This document shows positions 6,477 to 14,065 of a stretch of 32,638 nt of DNA, one piece after another. The translations under genes and the position numbers were made by a program. Source of the DNA: an uncultured Flavobacterium sp. (GTDB lineage Bacteria; Bacteroidota; Bacteroidia; Flavobacteriales; Flavobacteriaceae); the NCBI GenBank assembly GCA_946479395.1, contig CAMLFV010000003.1:1-32638 (forward strand), written 5' to 3'. The stretch's first letter is position 1; each line of letters starts with the position of its first letter. The notes beneath the pieces were generated by a model. The model was not told where the DNA came from, made no database searches, and saw only the letters and a program-made list of their open reading frames with translations.

Positions 6477-9386
6477 TTAAAACCCAGCCAAATTGATGAT
6501 TTTTCCAGGAACGATAATTACTTTTTTAGGTGTTGCGCCTTGTAATTGTGCTTGTGTGCGTTCATCGTTCATAATGATTTCTTCTATTTGTTCTGCGGTT
6601 AAATCTAAAGGCAATTCTATCTTAAAACGCATTTTTCCGTTGAACGAAACCGGATATTCTTTTGAACTTTCTACTAAATATTTCTCTTCGAATTTTGGAA
6701 ATGGTTGTTGCGAAACTGAATCGGTATGACCTAACATATTCCACAATTCTTCTGCAATGTGCGGTGCATAAGGCGAAATTATAATTGCCAGCGGTTCTAA
6801 AATAGCGCGGTGATGGCATTTTTGCTGTTGCAGTTCGTTTACACAGATCATAAACTGAGAAACCGATGTATTAAACGAGAAATTCTCGATATCTTCGGTT
6901 ACCTTTTTAATTGTTTTATGTAACGATTTATACATTTCAGCCGTTGGTTCGTCGTTAGTAACAATCAATCCGTTATCGTCTGCATACAAACGCCATAGTT
7001 TTTTAAGGAAGCCAAATACGCCTGTAATTCCAGCGGTATTCCAAGGTTTTGCTTGCTCTAACGGACCTAAAAACATTTCGTATAAACGCAACGTATCTGC
7101 ACCGTATTCGTTACATATATCATCTGGGTTTACTACATTGTACCAACGTTTAGACATTTTCTCAACCTCTCGACCAACATAGTATTTCCCGTTCTCTAAT
7201 ATAAATTCTGCCTCTTTAAATTCAGGAATCCAATTTCTTAATCCTTCAATATCAATTTCATCAGAAGCATTCACTAAATTCACATCAACTCGTATTTCTT
7301 CAACTTCATAATCGCCTTTAAGATTTTTAGAAACATACTTATTAGTTCCAGAAACTCTGTAAACAATTGCACTCATTCCCAAAATCATTCCTTGGTTGAT
7401 TAGTTTTTGGAACGGTTCTTCGGTTGGTACAATTCCCATATCTTTTAAAAACTTGTTCCAAAAACGCGAGTATAATAAATGTCCCGTTGCATGCTCGCTT
7501 CCGCCAATATATAAATCTACATTTTGCCAGTAATCAATAGCTTCTTTTGATGCAATTTCGTTTTCGGCATCAACATCCATATAACGCAACCAATACCACG
7601 ACGAACCTGCCCAACCCGGCATGGTGTTTAGTTCTAACGGGAAAATGGTTTGGTTCTCGTCTCTCGACTCCGCTCGAGATGACACGTTTTGCATGACAAG
7701 ATCGGTTGAAACAACTTTATTGTTTACCGTATCCCAAGCCCAATTGGTAGCGTTTCCTAAAGGCGGCTGACCGTCTTCGGTTGGTAAATATTTTTCAACT
7801 TCTGGTAATTCAATCGGTAAATATTTCGGATCGATCATTTTAGGTAATCCGTTCACGTAATAAACCGGAAAAGGCTCACCCCAATAACGCTGACGCGAAA
7901 AAACAGCATCGCGCAAACGGTAATTCACTTTTGCTTTCCCCTGCCCTATTTTTTCTAATTCTTCAATAGCTTTTTTAGTCGCTGCCTTATAATCCATTCC
8001 GTTTAAAAAATCGGAATTCTGTAATTCAAAACCAGCTTTTTCAGTGTACGCTTCTTCAGAAATATCTTTATCAAAAATATTAATTATTTCGGGCATTCCG
8101 TTTTGGTTGGCAAAATGTTTTGCAAAGGCATAATCGCGCTCATCGCCACACGGAACCGCCATTACCGCACCTGTACCGTATCCTGCCAAAACATAATCGC
8201 CAATCCAGATTGCAACCGGTTTTTTGGTAAAAGGATGTTCTGCATACGCACCGGTAAACACACCCGAAATGGTTTTAACATCTGCCATACGCTCTCGTTC
8301 TGAACGTTTTGATGTTGCTTCGATATACGCCTCAACAGCCGCTTTCTGTTCGGGAGTTGTAATAGCAGCAACCAATTCGTGTTCTGGAGCCAAGGTCATA
8401 AAATTCACTCCGAAAATAGTATCAGGGCGGGTTGTGAAAACTTCTATGTCGAATGTCGAATGTCCAAAGCCTTTAACGTCTTGTCCTTCGACTTTTGACT
8501 TTTGACTTTTGACTTTAAAAGTTACCGATGCTCCAACCGATTTTCCGATCCAGTTACGTTGTGCTTCTTTGATAGATTCGCTCCAATCAATGGTATCCAA
8601 ACCTTGTAACAAACGTTCTGCATAAGCCGAAATACGCATGCTCCATTGGGTCATTTTTTTACGGATTACCGGATGTCCACCACGTTCTGATACGCCGTTT
8701 ACAATTTCATCATTCGCTAAAACCGTTCCCAATGCAGGACACCAGTTTACTTCGGTTTCAGCCAAATAGGTCAATCTGTATTTTAATAAAATTCTTTCTT
8801 GATCATCAGCAGAAAAAGTATTCCATTGATCAGCAGAAAAGACTTCGATATTTTCATCGGATACTGCATTTACATTCGCATTTCCTTCTTTCGAAAATAA
8901 ATCAACCAACGTAGAAATACTTTCAGCTTTATCGGTATTTTTATTGTACCATGAATTAAACAACTTAATAAAAATGCGCTGTGTATGCTTGTAATATTCT
9001 GGGTTAGATGTACGTACTTCTCTACTCCAATCAAACGAAAAACCAATCTTATCTAACTGTTCACGATAGCGTTTAATATTGGTTTCGGTTGTGACCGCCG
9101 GATGTTGCCCTGTTTGTATCGCGTATTGTTCTGCCGGCAAACCAAAAGAATCGTACCCTTGCGGATGCAATACATTAAAACCTTGGTGACGCTTGTATCG
9201 TGCATAAATATCAGAAGCTATGTAACCTAGCGGATGCCCAACATGTAAGCCCGCACCCGATGGATACGGAAACATATCTAACACATAATATTTTGGTTTT
9301 GTTGATTGATTTTCTGCTTTGAAGGTATTATTATCGCTCCAGTATTTCTGCCATTTGGCTTCTATTTCGTTTGGATTGTATTTCAT
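6477..9386 (-). CDS. leuS: leucyl-tRNA synthetase
   Basis: Class Ia synthetase of 969 residues that charges tRNA-Leu in the cytoplasm. The HIGH motif is HVGH (48-51). The CP1 editing domain carries TTRPDT (about 318-323), and the KMSKS loop reads KMSKR (about 740). The long segment around 150-200 (NTDKAESISTLVDLF) is typical of Bacteroidota LeuRS. Two stretches look foreign to the family: residues about 292-313 (KSQKSKVEGQD and onward), encoded by heptamer-repeat DNA just before TTRPDT, and about 567-577 (VSSRAESRDEN), encoded by a palindromic repeat near the catalytic core. Both keep the frame, so the gene is intact. Start is the ATG at 9386, with a -7 box at 9415-9422. Confidence 0.97.
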   Translation of the reverse strand: MKYNPNEIEAKWQKYWSDNNTFKAENQSTKPKYYVLDMFPYPSGAGLHVGHPLGYIASDIYARYKRHQGFNVLHPQGYDSFGLPAEQYAIQTGQHPAVTTETNIKRYREQLDKIGFSFDWSREVRTSNPEYYKHTQRIFIKLFNSWYNKNTDKAESISTLVDLFSKEGNANVNAVSDENIEVFSADQWNTFSADDQERILLKYRLTYLAETEVNWCPALGTVLANDEIVNGVSERGGHPVIRKKMTQWSMRISAYAERLLQGLDTIDWSESIKEAQRNWIGKSVGASVTFKVKSQKSKVEGQDVKGFGHSTFDIEVFTTRPDTIFGVNFMTLAPEHELVAAITTPEQKAAVEAYIEATSKRSERERMADVKTISGVFTGAYAEHPFTKKPVAIWIGDYVLAGYGTGAVMAVPCGDERDYAFAKHFANQNGMPEIINIFDKDISEEAYTEKAGFELQNSDFLNGMDYKAATKKAIEELEKIGQGKAKVNYRLRDAVFSRQRYWGEPFPVYYVNGLPKMIDPKYLPIELPEVEKYLPTEDGQPPLGNATNWAWDTVNNKVVSTDLVMQNVSSRAESRDENQTIFPLELNTMPGWAGSSWYWLRYMDVDAENEIASKEAIDYWQNVDLYIGGSEHATGHLLYSRFWNKFLKDMGIVPTEEPFQKLINQGMILGMSAIVYRVSGTNKYVSKNLKGDYEVEEIRVDVNLVNASDEIDIEGLRNWIPEFKEAEFILENGKYYVGREVEKMSKRWYNVVNPDDICNEYGADTLRLYEMFLGPLEQAKPWNTAGITGVFGFLKKLWRLYADDNGLIVTNDEPTAEMYKSLHKTIKKVTEDIENFSFNTSVSQFMICVNELQQQKCHHRAILEPLAIIISPYAPHIAEELWNMLGHTDSVSQQPFPKFEEKYLVESSKEYPVSFNGKMRFKIELPLDLTAEQIEEIIMNDERTQAQLQGATPKKVIIVPGKIINLAGF
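7659..7683. repeat. palindromic repeat inserted in frame in leuS
   Basis: Hairpin-forming stretch with arms GTC-TCTCGA and TCGAGA-T-GAC around a CTCCGC loop, the form of common intergenic palindromes in Bacteroidota. On the leuS strand it encodes the peptide VSSRAESRDEN without stops. Confidence 0.65.
8448..8517. repeat. heptamer-repeat segment inserted in frame in leuS
   Basis: One end has four consecutive copies of GACTTTT (8490-8517, the last ending in A); the other end has GTCGAATGTCGAATGTC (8448-8464), two copies of GTCGAAT. This low-complexity DNA is unlike the surrounding coding sequence and encodes about 22 residues ahead of the TTRPDT editing motif. Confidence 0.65.
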
Positions 9387-9414
9387 TTTGTAAGCCTGTG
9401 ATTTTTAACGATTA

Positions 9415-9422
9415 CAAAATTA
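9415..9422 (-). promoter_or_regulatory. -7 promoter box for leuS
   Basis: TAATTTTG on the minus strand matches TAnnTTTG and ends 28 bases upstream of the leuS ATG. No matching -33 TTG was found at the usual spacing. Confidence 0.4.
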
Positions 9423-9510
9423 CTTTAATTTCTTTAGATTACTAATTTTTTATTATATTAACCAAACGTAGAAATTAATCTTGATTAATTTTAAGCAATA
9501 ATTTTTTTTA

Positions 9511-9567
9511 TACATTTGATTTTATCAAAAAAAAACTTAACATACTTGATTTTACAAAAAAACTTAA
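9511..9567 (+). repeat. degenerate tandem repeat of about 28 bases
   Basis: Two adjacent units, roughly TTGATTTTA, a run of As, then ACTTAA, at 9511-9540 and 9542-9567. They sit in the 246-base divergent gap between leuS and the small gene at 9633. The gap holds no gene. The first unit contains TACATTTG (9511-9518), which fits a -7 box 114 bases upstream of the downstream ATG. Confidence 0.5.
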
Positions 9568-9632
9568 TTATTTTAGAAAAAATTATTATTCCAAAAATGA
9601 ATATCATAAAATAATACTAAAAACCATTGAAT

Positions 9633-9914
9633 ATGACCACGACATTTAAACCTATAGAAAAAGAAGATATCGCACATTTAGTTTTTCCTACAACAGATGT
9701 TTTAACTGACAAGCATGAAATTTTTCAGCGTAAGCAAGATCTGGAAAAAGCAATGGCTATGGGAAATACCGATCACGTAAAAATTGAAATTTTCTTTGAA
9801 GACGATTCAAACCAATTGGTAACAAACACCACCGTTTGGGCAGTAACGCCAGAGCATTTGGTGCTTAAAAAAGGAGTGACCATACCGGTGAACAGAATTT
9901 ACCGAATTATATAA
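9633..9914 (+). CDS. small conserved protein of unknown function
   Basis: Soluble protein of 93 residues, with no signal peptide or membrane segment. The N-terminal half is charged and helical (about residues 25-43 contain HEIFQRKQDLEKAMAMG). The C-terminal half looks like a small all-beta domain (VKIEIFFEDDSN, TTVWAVTPEHLVLKKG, IPVNRIYRI). The fold resembles small barrel-type domains, but no named family is recognised. The ATG at 9633 is preferred over an in-frame TTG two codons upstream. It stands alone ahead of the ftsX cluster, ends at a strong terminator, and is divergent from leuS. Confidence 0.7.
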   Translation: MTTTFKPIEKEDIAHLVFPTTDVLTDKHEIFQRKQDLEKAMAMGNTDHVKIEIFFEDDSNQLVTNTTVWAVTPEHLVLKKGVTIPVNRIYRII

Positions 9915-9923
9915 TGAATTTTT

Positions 9924-9946
9924 AAATCGATGACTTTCATCGATTT
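9924..9946 (+). terminator. intrinsic terminator
   Basis: Ten-base stem AAATCGATGA/TCATCGATTT with a CTT loop and a following T run, 10 bases after the stop of the small gene at 9633. It separates that gene from ftsX. Confidence 0.85.
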
Positions 9947-10013
9947 TTTTATTTTACAAACTACTTTTACGTATTAACATAATTTTAGGTAGCTTTATAT
10001 TTAAATTGTTTGT

Positions 10014-10021
10014 TATCTTTA
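10014..10021 (+). promoter_or_regulatory. probable -7 box for ftsX operon
   Basis: TATCTTTA differs from the TAnnTTTG consensus only at the last base and ends 19 bases before the ftsX ATG. It follows the upstream terminator, so a promoter is expected here. Confidence 0.35.
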
Positions 10022-10040
10022 CCCTTTAAAAATTAAATTT

Positions 10041-10919
10041 ATGGCTACAGCGTACGAAAAATATCAAAAGCGCAGATTAATATCGTCTTACTTTTCGGTT
10101 ATTTTAAGTATTTTTTTAGTGTTATTTTTGTTGGGATCATTAGGAATGTTCGTTATTAATTATGAAAAAATATCGAACAATTTTAAAGAAAACATTCCAA
10201 TGTCTATCTACTTTAAAGAAAATGTGAACGAAACACAGCTTACAGCCTATCAAACCGAATTAGGTCAACAGAAATTTATTAAAGACCTTACATTTGTTCA
10301 TAAAGATTCGGCAGCAAACGCACACCAGAAAACAATTGGCGAAGATTTCGTTAAGTTTTTGGGTTTCAATCCGCTACAACATTCGTTCGATTTGCATTTT
10401 AACGGAGCTTATGTGGAGCAAGATTCTATTAAAGATATTGAAATCAGTATAAAAGAAAACCCGTTGGTTGATGAAGTTGTTTACGATGCGCAATTGGTTG
10501 ATTTGGTAAACAAAAACATAAAAACAATCAGCTTCTGGATATTGATAATTAGTGGCGTTTTTGCTTTTATATCGATACTTTTAATTAACAGTTCGCTGCG
10601 TTTATCGATCTATTCAAAACGTTTCATCATAAAAACCATGCAAATGGTTGGTGCAACAAAATCGTTCATTCGTAAACCGTTCATTCTTACAAGTGTTAAG
10701 TTGGGAATCATCGGTTCGGTTTTGGCAATTATTGGTATTTTGGCGTTAACCGCTTATGCCGACAGCAAACTGCCAACTTTAGGACTAATGAGCGATTTAC
10801 AGTCGATCCTTTTAGTATGCGGAGCCGTTTTTATTGTCGGCATCATCATTACCTACATTAGCACGTATTTTGCAACGCAACGTTTTTTAAATTTAAAATC
10901 AGACGATTTATACCTATAA
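10041..10919 (+). CDS. ftsX: cell division protein FtsX
   Basis: Protein of 292 residues with the FtsX layout. A cytoplasmic N-terminus and first membrane helix (about 18-42) are followed by a periplasmic domain of about 125 residues (IPMSIYFKENVNE to VDLVNKN) and three C-terminal helices of the FtsX/MacB permease type (about 170-190, 220-243, 256-278). FtsX pairs with the ATPase FtsE in an ABC-like complex that couples septation to peptidoglycan hydrolase activation. ftsE is not adjacent, which is common in Bacteroidota. It heads the cluster ftsX-DUF3098-uppP-truB, with 3 bases to the next gene. Confidence 0.93.
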   Translation: MATAYEKYQKRRLISSYFSVILSIFLVLFLLGSLGMFVINYEKISNNFKENIPMSIYFKENVNETQLTAYQTELGQQKFIKDLTFVHKDSAANAHQKTIGEDFVKFLGFNPLQHSFDLHFNGAYVEQDSIKDIEISIKENPLVDEVVYDAQLVDLVNKNIKTISFWILIISGVFAFISILLINSSLRLSIYSKRFIIKTMQMVGATKSFIRKPFILTSVKLGIIGSVLAIIGILALTAYADSKLPTLGLMSDLQSILLVCGAVFIVGIIITYISTYFATQRFLNLKSDDLYL

Positions 10920-10922
10920 CTT

Positions 10923-11165
10923 ATGGAAAATAATACCGAAAAATCATTTTTATTCAGCAAACAGAACTACATACTTTTATTGGCAGGTGTGGCAGTTATT
11001 GCTTTAGGCTTTTTATTGATGGCAGGCGGAAACAGCGAAGATCCAAATGTTTTTAATGAAGCTGTTTTTAGTTTTCGCAGAATTAAATTAGCACCAACCG
11101 TAATTTTTATTGGTTTTGGAATTTGCATTTATTCGATATTTAAAAACCCTGCAAAAAAAGCATAA
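10923..11165 (+). CDS. DUF3098 small inner-membrane protein
   Basis: Protein of 80 residues with two membrane helices (about 16-34 and 57-73) joined by a short loop containing GGNSEDPNVFNEAVFSFRRI. The MAGGNSEDPN and FSFRRIKLAP segments are characteristic of DUF3098. This family is found in Bacteroidota between ftsX and uppP, as here, 3 bases after ftsX and 11 before uppP. The conserved position suggests a link to division or wall synthesis, but no activity is known. Confidence 0.85.
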   Translation: MENNTEKSFLFSKQNYILLLAGVAVIALGFLLMAGGNSEDPNVFNEAVFSFRRIKLAPTVIFIGFGICIYSIFKNPAKKA

Positions 11166-11176
11166 ACACCTTATAA

Positions 11177-11992
11177 ATGGATTTATTACAAGCCATCATC
11201 ATTGCAATTGTTGAAGGATTAACAGAATATTTACCTATTTCATCTACAGCCCACATGGGCTTTACCGCGGCTCTTCTAGGAATGGAAGAGTCTGAGTTTT
11301 TAAAGATGTTTCAGGTTTCGATACAGTTTGGAGCAATCTTATCAATTGTAGTTTTATATTGGAAAAAATTCTTCGATTTCAGCAACCTAAATTTCTACTA
11401 TAAATTGGCATTTGCCGTGATTCCTGCATTGGGGTTGGGTTATTTGTTAGACGATAAAATTGAAGCTGTTTTAGGAAATCAAATAGCTATTTCAACCGTT
11501 TTGGTTTTAGGTGGAATTGTGCTACTTTTTGTAGATCGCTGGTTTAAAAATCCTAAAATTCACGATGAGAAAGAAATTTCATTTAAAACGGCAATTACTA
11601 TTGGTTTTTGGCAATGTTTAGCTATGATGCCTGGAACATCGCGTTCGGCAGCATCGATCATTGGTGGTATGACACAAGGTTTAAGCAGAAAAGCAGCGGC
11701 AGAATTTTCGTTCTTTTTGGCAGTTCCAACCATGTTAGCCGTTACGGTTTACTCTATTTTTGTAAAAACTTGGGGAAAAGGAACAGCAACCGAAATGAAA
11801 GGTTACGAAATGATTTTACAGGATGATCACCACATTATACTTTTCATAATTGGTAACGTTATTGCATTTATAACTGCTCTAATTGCCGTAAAAACATTCA
11901 TTGCCGTACTTACCAAATACGGATTTAAATTTTGGGGCTGGTACCGAATTATTATTGGTATTGGGTTGTTAATTTACTTTTACACGAAATAA
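11177..11992 (+). CDS. uppP: undecaprenyl-diphosphate phosphatase (BacA type)
   Basis: Polytopic inner-membrane enzyme of 271 residues that recycles undecaprenyl pyrophosphate to the monophosphate lipid carrier used for peptidoglycan and surface glycans. Motif 1 is ALIVEGLTEYLPISSTAH-like at the N-terminus (glutamates in EGLTEYLPISSTAHM). Motif 2 is PGTSRSAASIIGGMTQGLSR with the catalytic arginine. The length is normal for the family. The stop overlaps the truB ATG by one base (TAATG). Confidence 0.95.
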   Translation: MDLLQAIIIAIVEGLTEYLPISSTAHMGFTAALLGMEESEFLKMFQVSIQFGAILSIVVLYWKKFFDFSNLNFYYKLAFAVIPALGLGYLLDDKIEAVLGNQIAISTVLVLGGIVLLFVDRWFKNPKIHDEKEISFKTAITIGFWQCLAMMPGTSRSAASIIGGMTQGLSRKAAAEFSFFLAVPTMLAVTVYSIFVKTWGKGTATEMKGYEMILQDDHHIILFIIGNVIAFITALIAVKTFIAVLTKYGFKFWGWYRIIIGIGLLIYFYTK

Positions 11993-12711
11993 TGCAGAAG
12001 TTATCAAAGGAAGATTTTCTTGAAGGACAAGTTTTATTGATTGATAAACCTTTAACATGGAGTTCTTTTCAGGCGGTAAACAAAATAAAATACGCGTTAT
12101 TAAAGAATTTGGATCTTCCTAAAAAATTCAAAATTGGTCATGCGGGAACGTTAGATCCTTTAGCATCGGGACTTTTAATTATCTGTACCGGAAAATTTAC
12201 CAAACGCATTGCCGAATTGCAAGGTCAGATTAAAGAATACACCGGAACTATTACCGTTGGCGCAACAACGCCGTCATACGATTTAGAAACCGAAGTAAAT
12301 CAAACGTTTCCTACCGATCATATATCGAACGAATTAATTGAAGAAACCCGTAAACAGTTTGTTGGAATCATCGATCAGTTCCCTCCTATTTTTTCGGCGT
12401 TGAAGAAAGACGGAAAACGTTTGTACGAACATGCGCGTGCGGGTGAAGAAGTTGAAATTCAATCGAGAAAAATTGAAATTATGGAGTTTGAAATTACACG
12501 TATTGCCTTACCCGAAGTCGATTTTAGAGTAGTTTGCAGCAAAGGAACTTACATTCGTTCTTTAGCTTTTGATTTTGGAAAAGCTTTAAATTCAGGCGGT
12601 TATTTAACTGCTTTACGAAGAACCAAAATTGGCGATTTTTCTGTTGCTGATGCTATTGAACCTTTAGCCTTTGAAAAAATATACAATTTAAATTTTAAAG
12701 AAGCCGAGTAA
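11992..12711 (+). CDS. truB: tRNA pseudouridine-55 synthase
   Basis: Cytoplasmic enzyme of 239 residues that makes pseudouridine 55 in the T-loop of tRNAs. The catalytic aspartate is in KIGHAGTLDPLASGLL, and GTYIRSLAFDFG is the conserved C-terminal motif. The start at 11992 is chosen because it overlaps the uppP stop as TAATG and begins the normal N-terminus; a longer in-frame extension upstream lies entirely within uppP. The stop codon sits in the loop of the transcription terminator (12697-12722). Confidence 0.95.
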   Translation: MQKLSKEDFLEGQVLLIDKPLTWSSFQAVNKIKYALLKNLDLPKKFKIGHAGTLDPLASGLLIICTGKFTKRIAELQGQIKEYTGTITVGATTPSYDLETEVNQTFPTDHISNELIEETRKQFVGIIDQFPPIFSALKKDGKRLYEHARAGEEVEIQSRKIEIMEFEITRIALPEVDFRVVCSKGTYIRSLAFDFGKALNSGGYLTALRRTKIGDFSVADAIEPLAFEKIYNLNFKEAE

Positions 12712-12722
12712 GCTTCTTTTTT
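12697..12722 (+). terminator. terminator containing the truB stop codon
   Basis: Eight-base stem AAAGAAGC/GCTTCTTT with a 7-base loop holding the truB TAA, followed by further Ts. The 5' arm is the end of the truB coding sequence. It lies 5 bases before the next ATG. Confidence 0.7.
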
Positions 12723-12726
12723 ACTT

Positions 12727-13347
12727 ATGAAAAACATTCTATTCTTTTTACTTTTCTCTGTATCCGCGTTCGCTCAAAAAACTGAATTGTGGAGTGGGGA
12801 TTTATTGTTCATTAACATTAATTGCGGCAGCATGTGCGATGCTATTAATGCAGTTACAAACGGTTACAAAAACAACGATTTTAACCACATGGGCTTGGTT
12901 GTTGCAACAGCAAAAAATGAATATTATGTGTACGAAGCAATTGGTACTGCCGTTGTAAAAACACCACTTAAAGATTTTTTAGCTTACACTAAAAATCCGG
13001 TTTATGTAGGTCGTTTAAAGAAAAAATACCGTTATTTTTCTGCAAAAGCCACCGAATTTTGTGAAAGCCAATTAGGCGTTCCGTACGATGATGAATTTTT
13101 GTACGATAACGGCAAATATTATTGTTCAGAATTAATTTACGATGCCTTTAAATTTGCCAATAATAACAAACCGTTTTTTAAATTGTTTCCAATGACTTAC
13201 AAAGAACCAAAGTCTGACAACTTTTTTCCTGTTTGGACGGAACATTTTGCAAAACGCGGAATAGGAATTCCTGAAGGAAAACCAGGCTGTAACCCAGGCG
13301 GAATGAGCCTTGATAAAAAAATAAGATTGAAAATACTTGAAATGTAA
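12727..13347 (+). CDS. secreted YiiX-like permuted papain-fold hydrolase
   Basis: Protein of 206 residues with a signal peptide (ILFFLLFSVSAFA). The remainder fits the YiiX/YebB-type permuted NlpC/P60 family: a SGDLLFI strand, catalytic-type H54 in FNHMGLV, and C133 in YYCSELIYDAF, with GVPYDDEF (117-124) between them. Family members are cysteine peptidases or amidases, acting on wall peptides or lipids; the substrate here is unknown. The location is the periplasm or outside. It follows the truB terminator by only 5 bases, so it either is expressed by readthrough or has a promoter inside truB. It ends at a bidirectional terminator. Confidence 0.8.
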   Translation: MKNILFFLLFSVSAFAQKTELWSGDLLFININCGSMCDAINAVTNGYKNNDFNHMGLVVATAKNEYYVYEAIGTAVVKTPLKDFLAYTKNPVYVGRLKKKYRYFSAKATEFCESQLGVPYDDEFLYDNGKYYCSELIYDAFKFANNNKPFFKLFPMTYKEPKSDNFFPVWTEHFAKRGIGIPEGKPGCNPGGMSLDKKIRLKILEM

Positions 13348-13354
13348 CATTGAA

Positions 13355-13383
13355 AAAAGGTCTGAATTTTCTCCAGACCTTTT
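13355..13383. terminator. bidirectional terminator
   Basis: Perfect 10-base stem AAAAGGTCTG/CAGACCTTTT with a 9-base loop between the convergent YiiX-like and CBS genes. A-run on one side and T-run on the other serve both strands. Confidence 0.9.
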
Positions 13384-13391
13384 GCTTTAAA

Positions 13392-13811
13392 CTAATACTG
13401 CTCTAAAAAGTAGTTTAATAAATCGGTAGTTGTAACAATACCAACCAGTTCATTACCATTCTCAACAACAGGTAACGAGTGAAAAGTTTCTTTAGATAAA
13501 ATTTCTACCACTTCTTTTACCGTTGTATCAGCCGTAACCGTTAGCGGAACCTTCGCCATAACCTGCGGAATTGTAAACATATCGTACACAACAGCTTCTA
13601 CCGCTTCTTCCCCATCAGCAACATCTGCATAGCTTATCTTCAACAAATCTGAATAACTTAAAACACCAATGATTTTTTTTCCATCAACAACAGGAATATG
13701 TCGTATTCCATGTTTTTTAAACAAACTTTCGGCTTCGTAAAGTGATTGATTTGTTGTTAATGTTTCTAGATTTTTGGTCATGATTTGCGATACTGGAACT
13801 CTTTGTTTCAT
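13392..13811 (-). CDS. CBS domain-pair protein
   Basis: Protein of 139 residues made of two CBS motifs (about 8-62 and 75-135). The first contains IMTKNLETLTTNQSL and HIPVVDGKKIIGVLSYSDLL; the second contains TTVKEVVEILSKE and LPVVENGNELVGIVTTTDLL. Stand-alone CBS pairs bind adenine nucleotides and act as energy or ligand sensors, but the partner is not encoded nearby. A -7 box lies at 13848-13855. It is a single-gene unit, and the 254 bases upstream to the divergent PEP mutase-like gene hold no gene. Confidence 0.92.
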   Translation of the reverse strand: MKQRVPVSQIMTKNLETLTTNQSLYEAESLFKKHGIRHIPVVDGKKIIGVLSYSDLLKISYADVADGEEAVEAVVYDMFTIPQVMAKVPLTVTADTTVKEVVEILSKETFHSLPVVENGNELVGIVTTTDLLNYFLEQY

Positions 13812-13847
13812 AAATTGCGTTATTTAAAATTTGATTTATCTTTAGAA

Positions 13848-13855
13848 CAAATCTA
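13848..13855 (-). promoter_or_regulatory. -7 box for the CBS protein gene
   Basis: TAGATTTG on the minus strand fits TAnnTTTG and lies 36 bases upstream of the ATG. No correctly spaced -33 TTG is evident. Confidence 0.4.
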
Positions 13856-14065
13856 TTGCGCTTCCATCAAAAAAATCATGACAAATAACATAGCGATTTA
13901 AGTATTTTTTTCGTAAATTTAAGTAGCATAGCCCAGCGTTTCTTTTGCCGAAATTGAAACGAATTCCTAAAAATTAAACGTTAAAAACTGTTTTGTTTGA
14001 TAAACTCCTTTTTATATCAATTGAAAAAACCGTAAATTTATAAGGAACAAGAAAATTATAAAGCT

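Noticed and set aside
8224..8505. Open frame of 93 codons on the plus strand inside leuS
   Set aside because: It is antisense to a well-conserved synthetase region and its product has no family-like motifs; a by-product of leuS codon use.
6477..9386. Possible disruption of leuS by the repeat segments
   Set aside because: The frame is continuous, with HVGH, TTRPDT and KMSK motifs all present, so the insertions do not break the gene.
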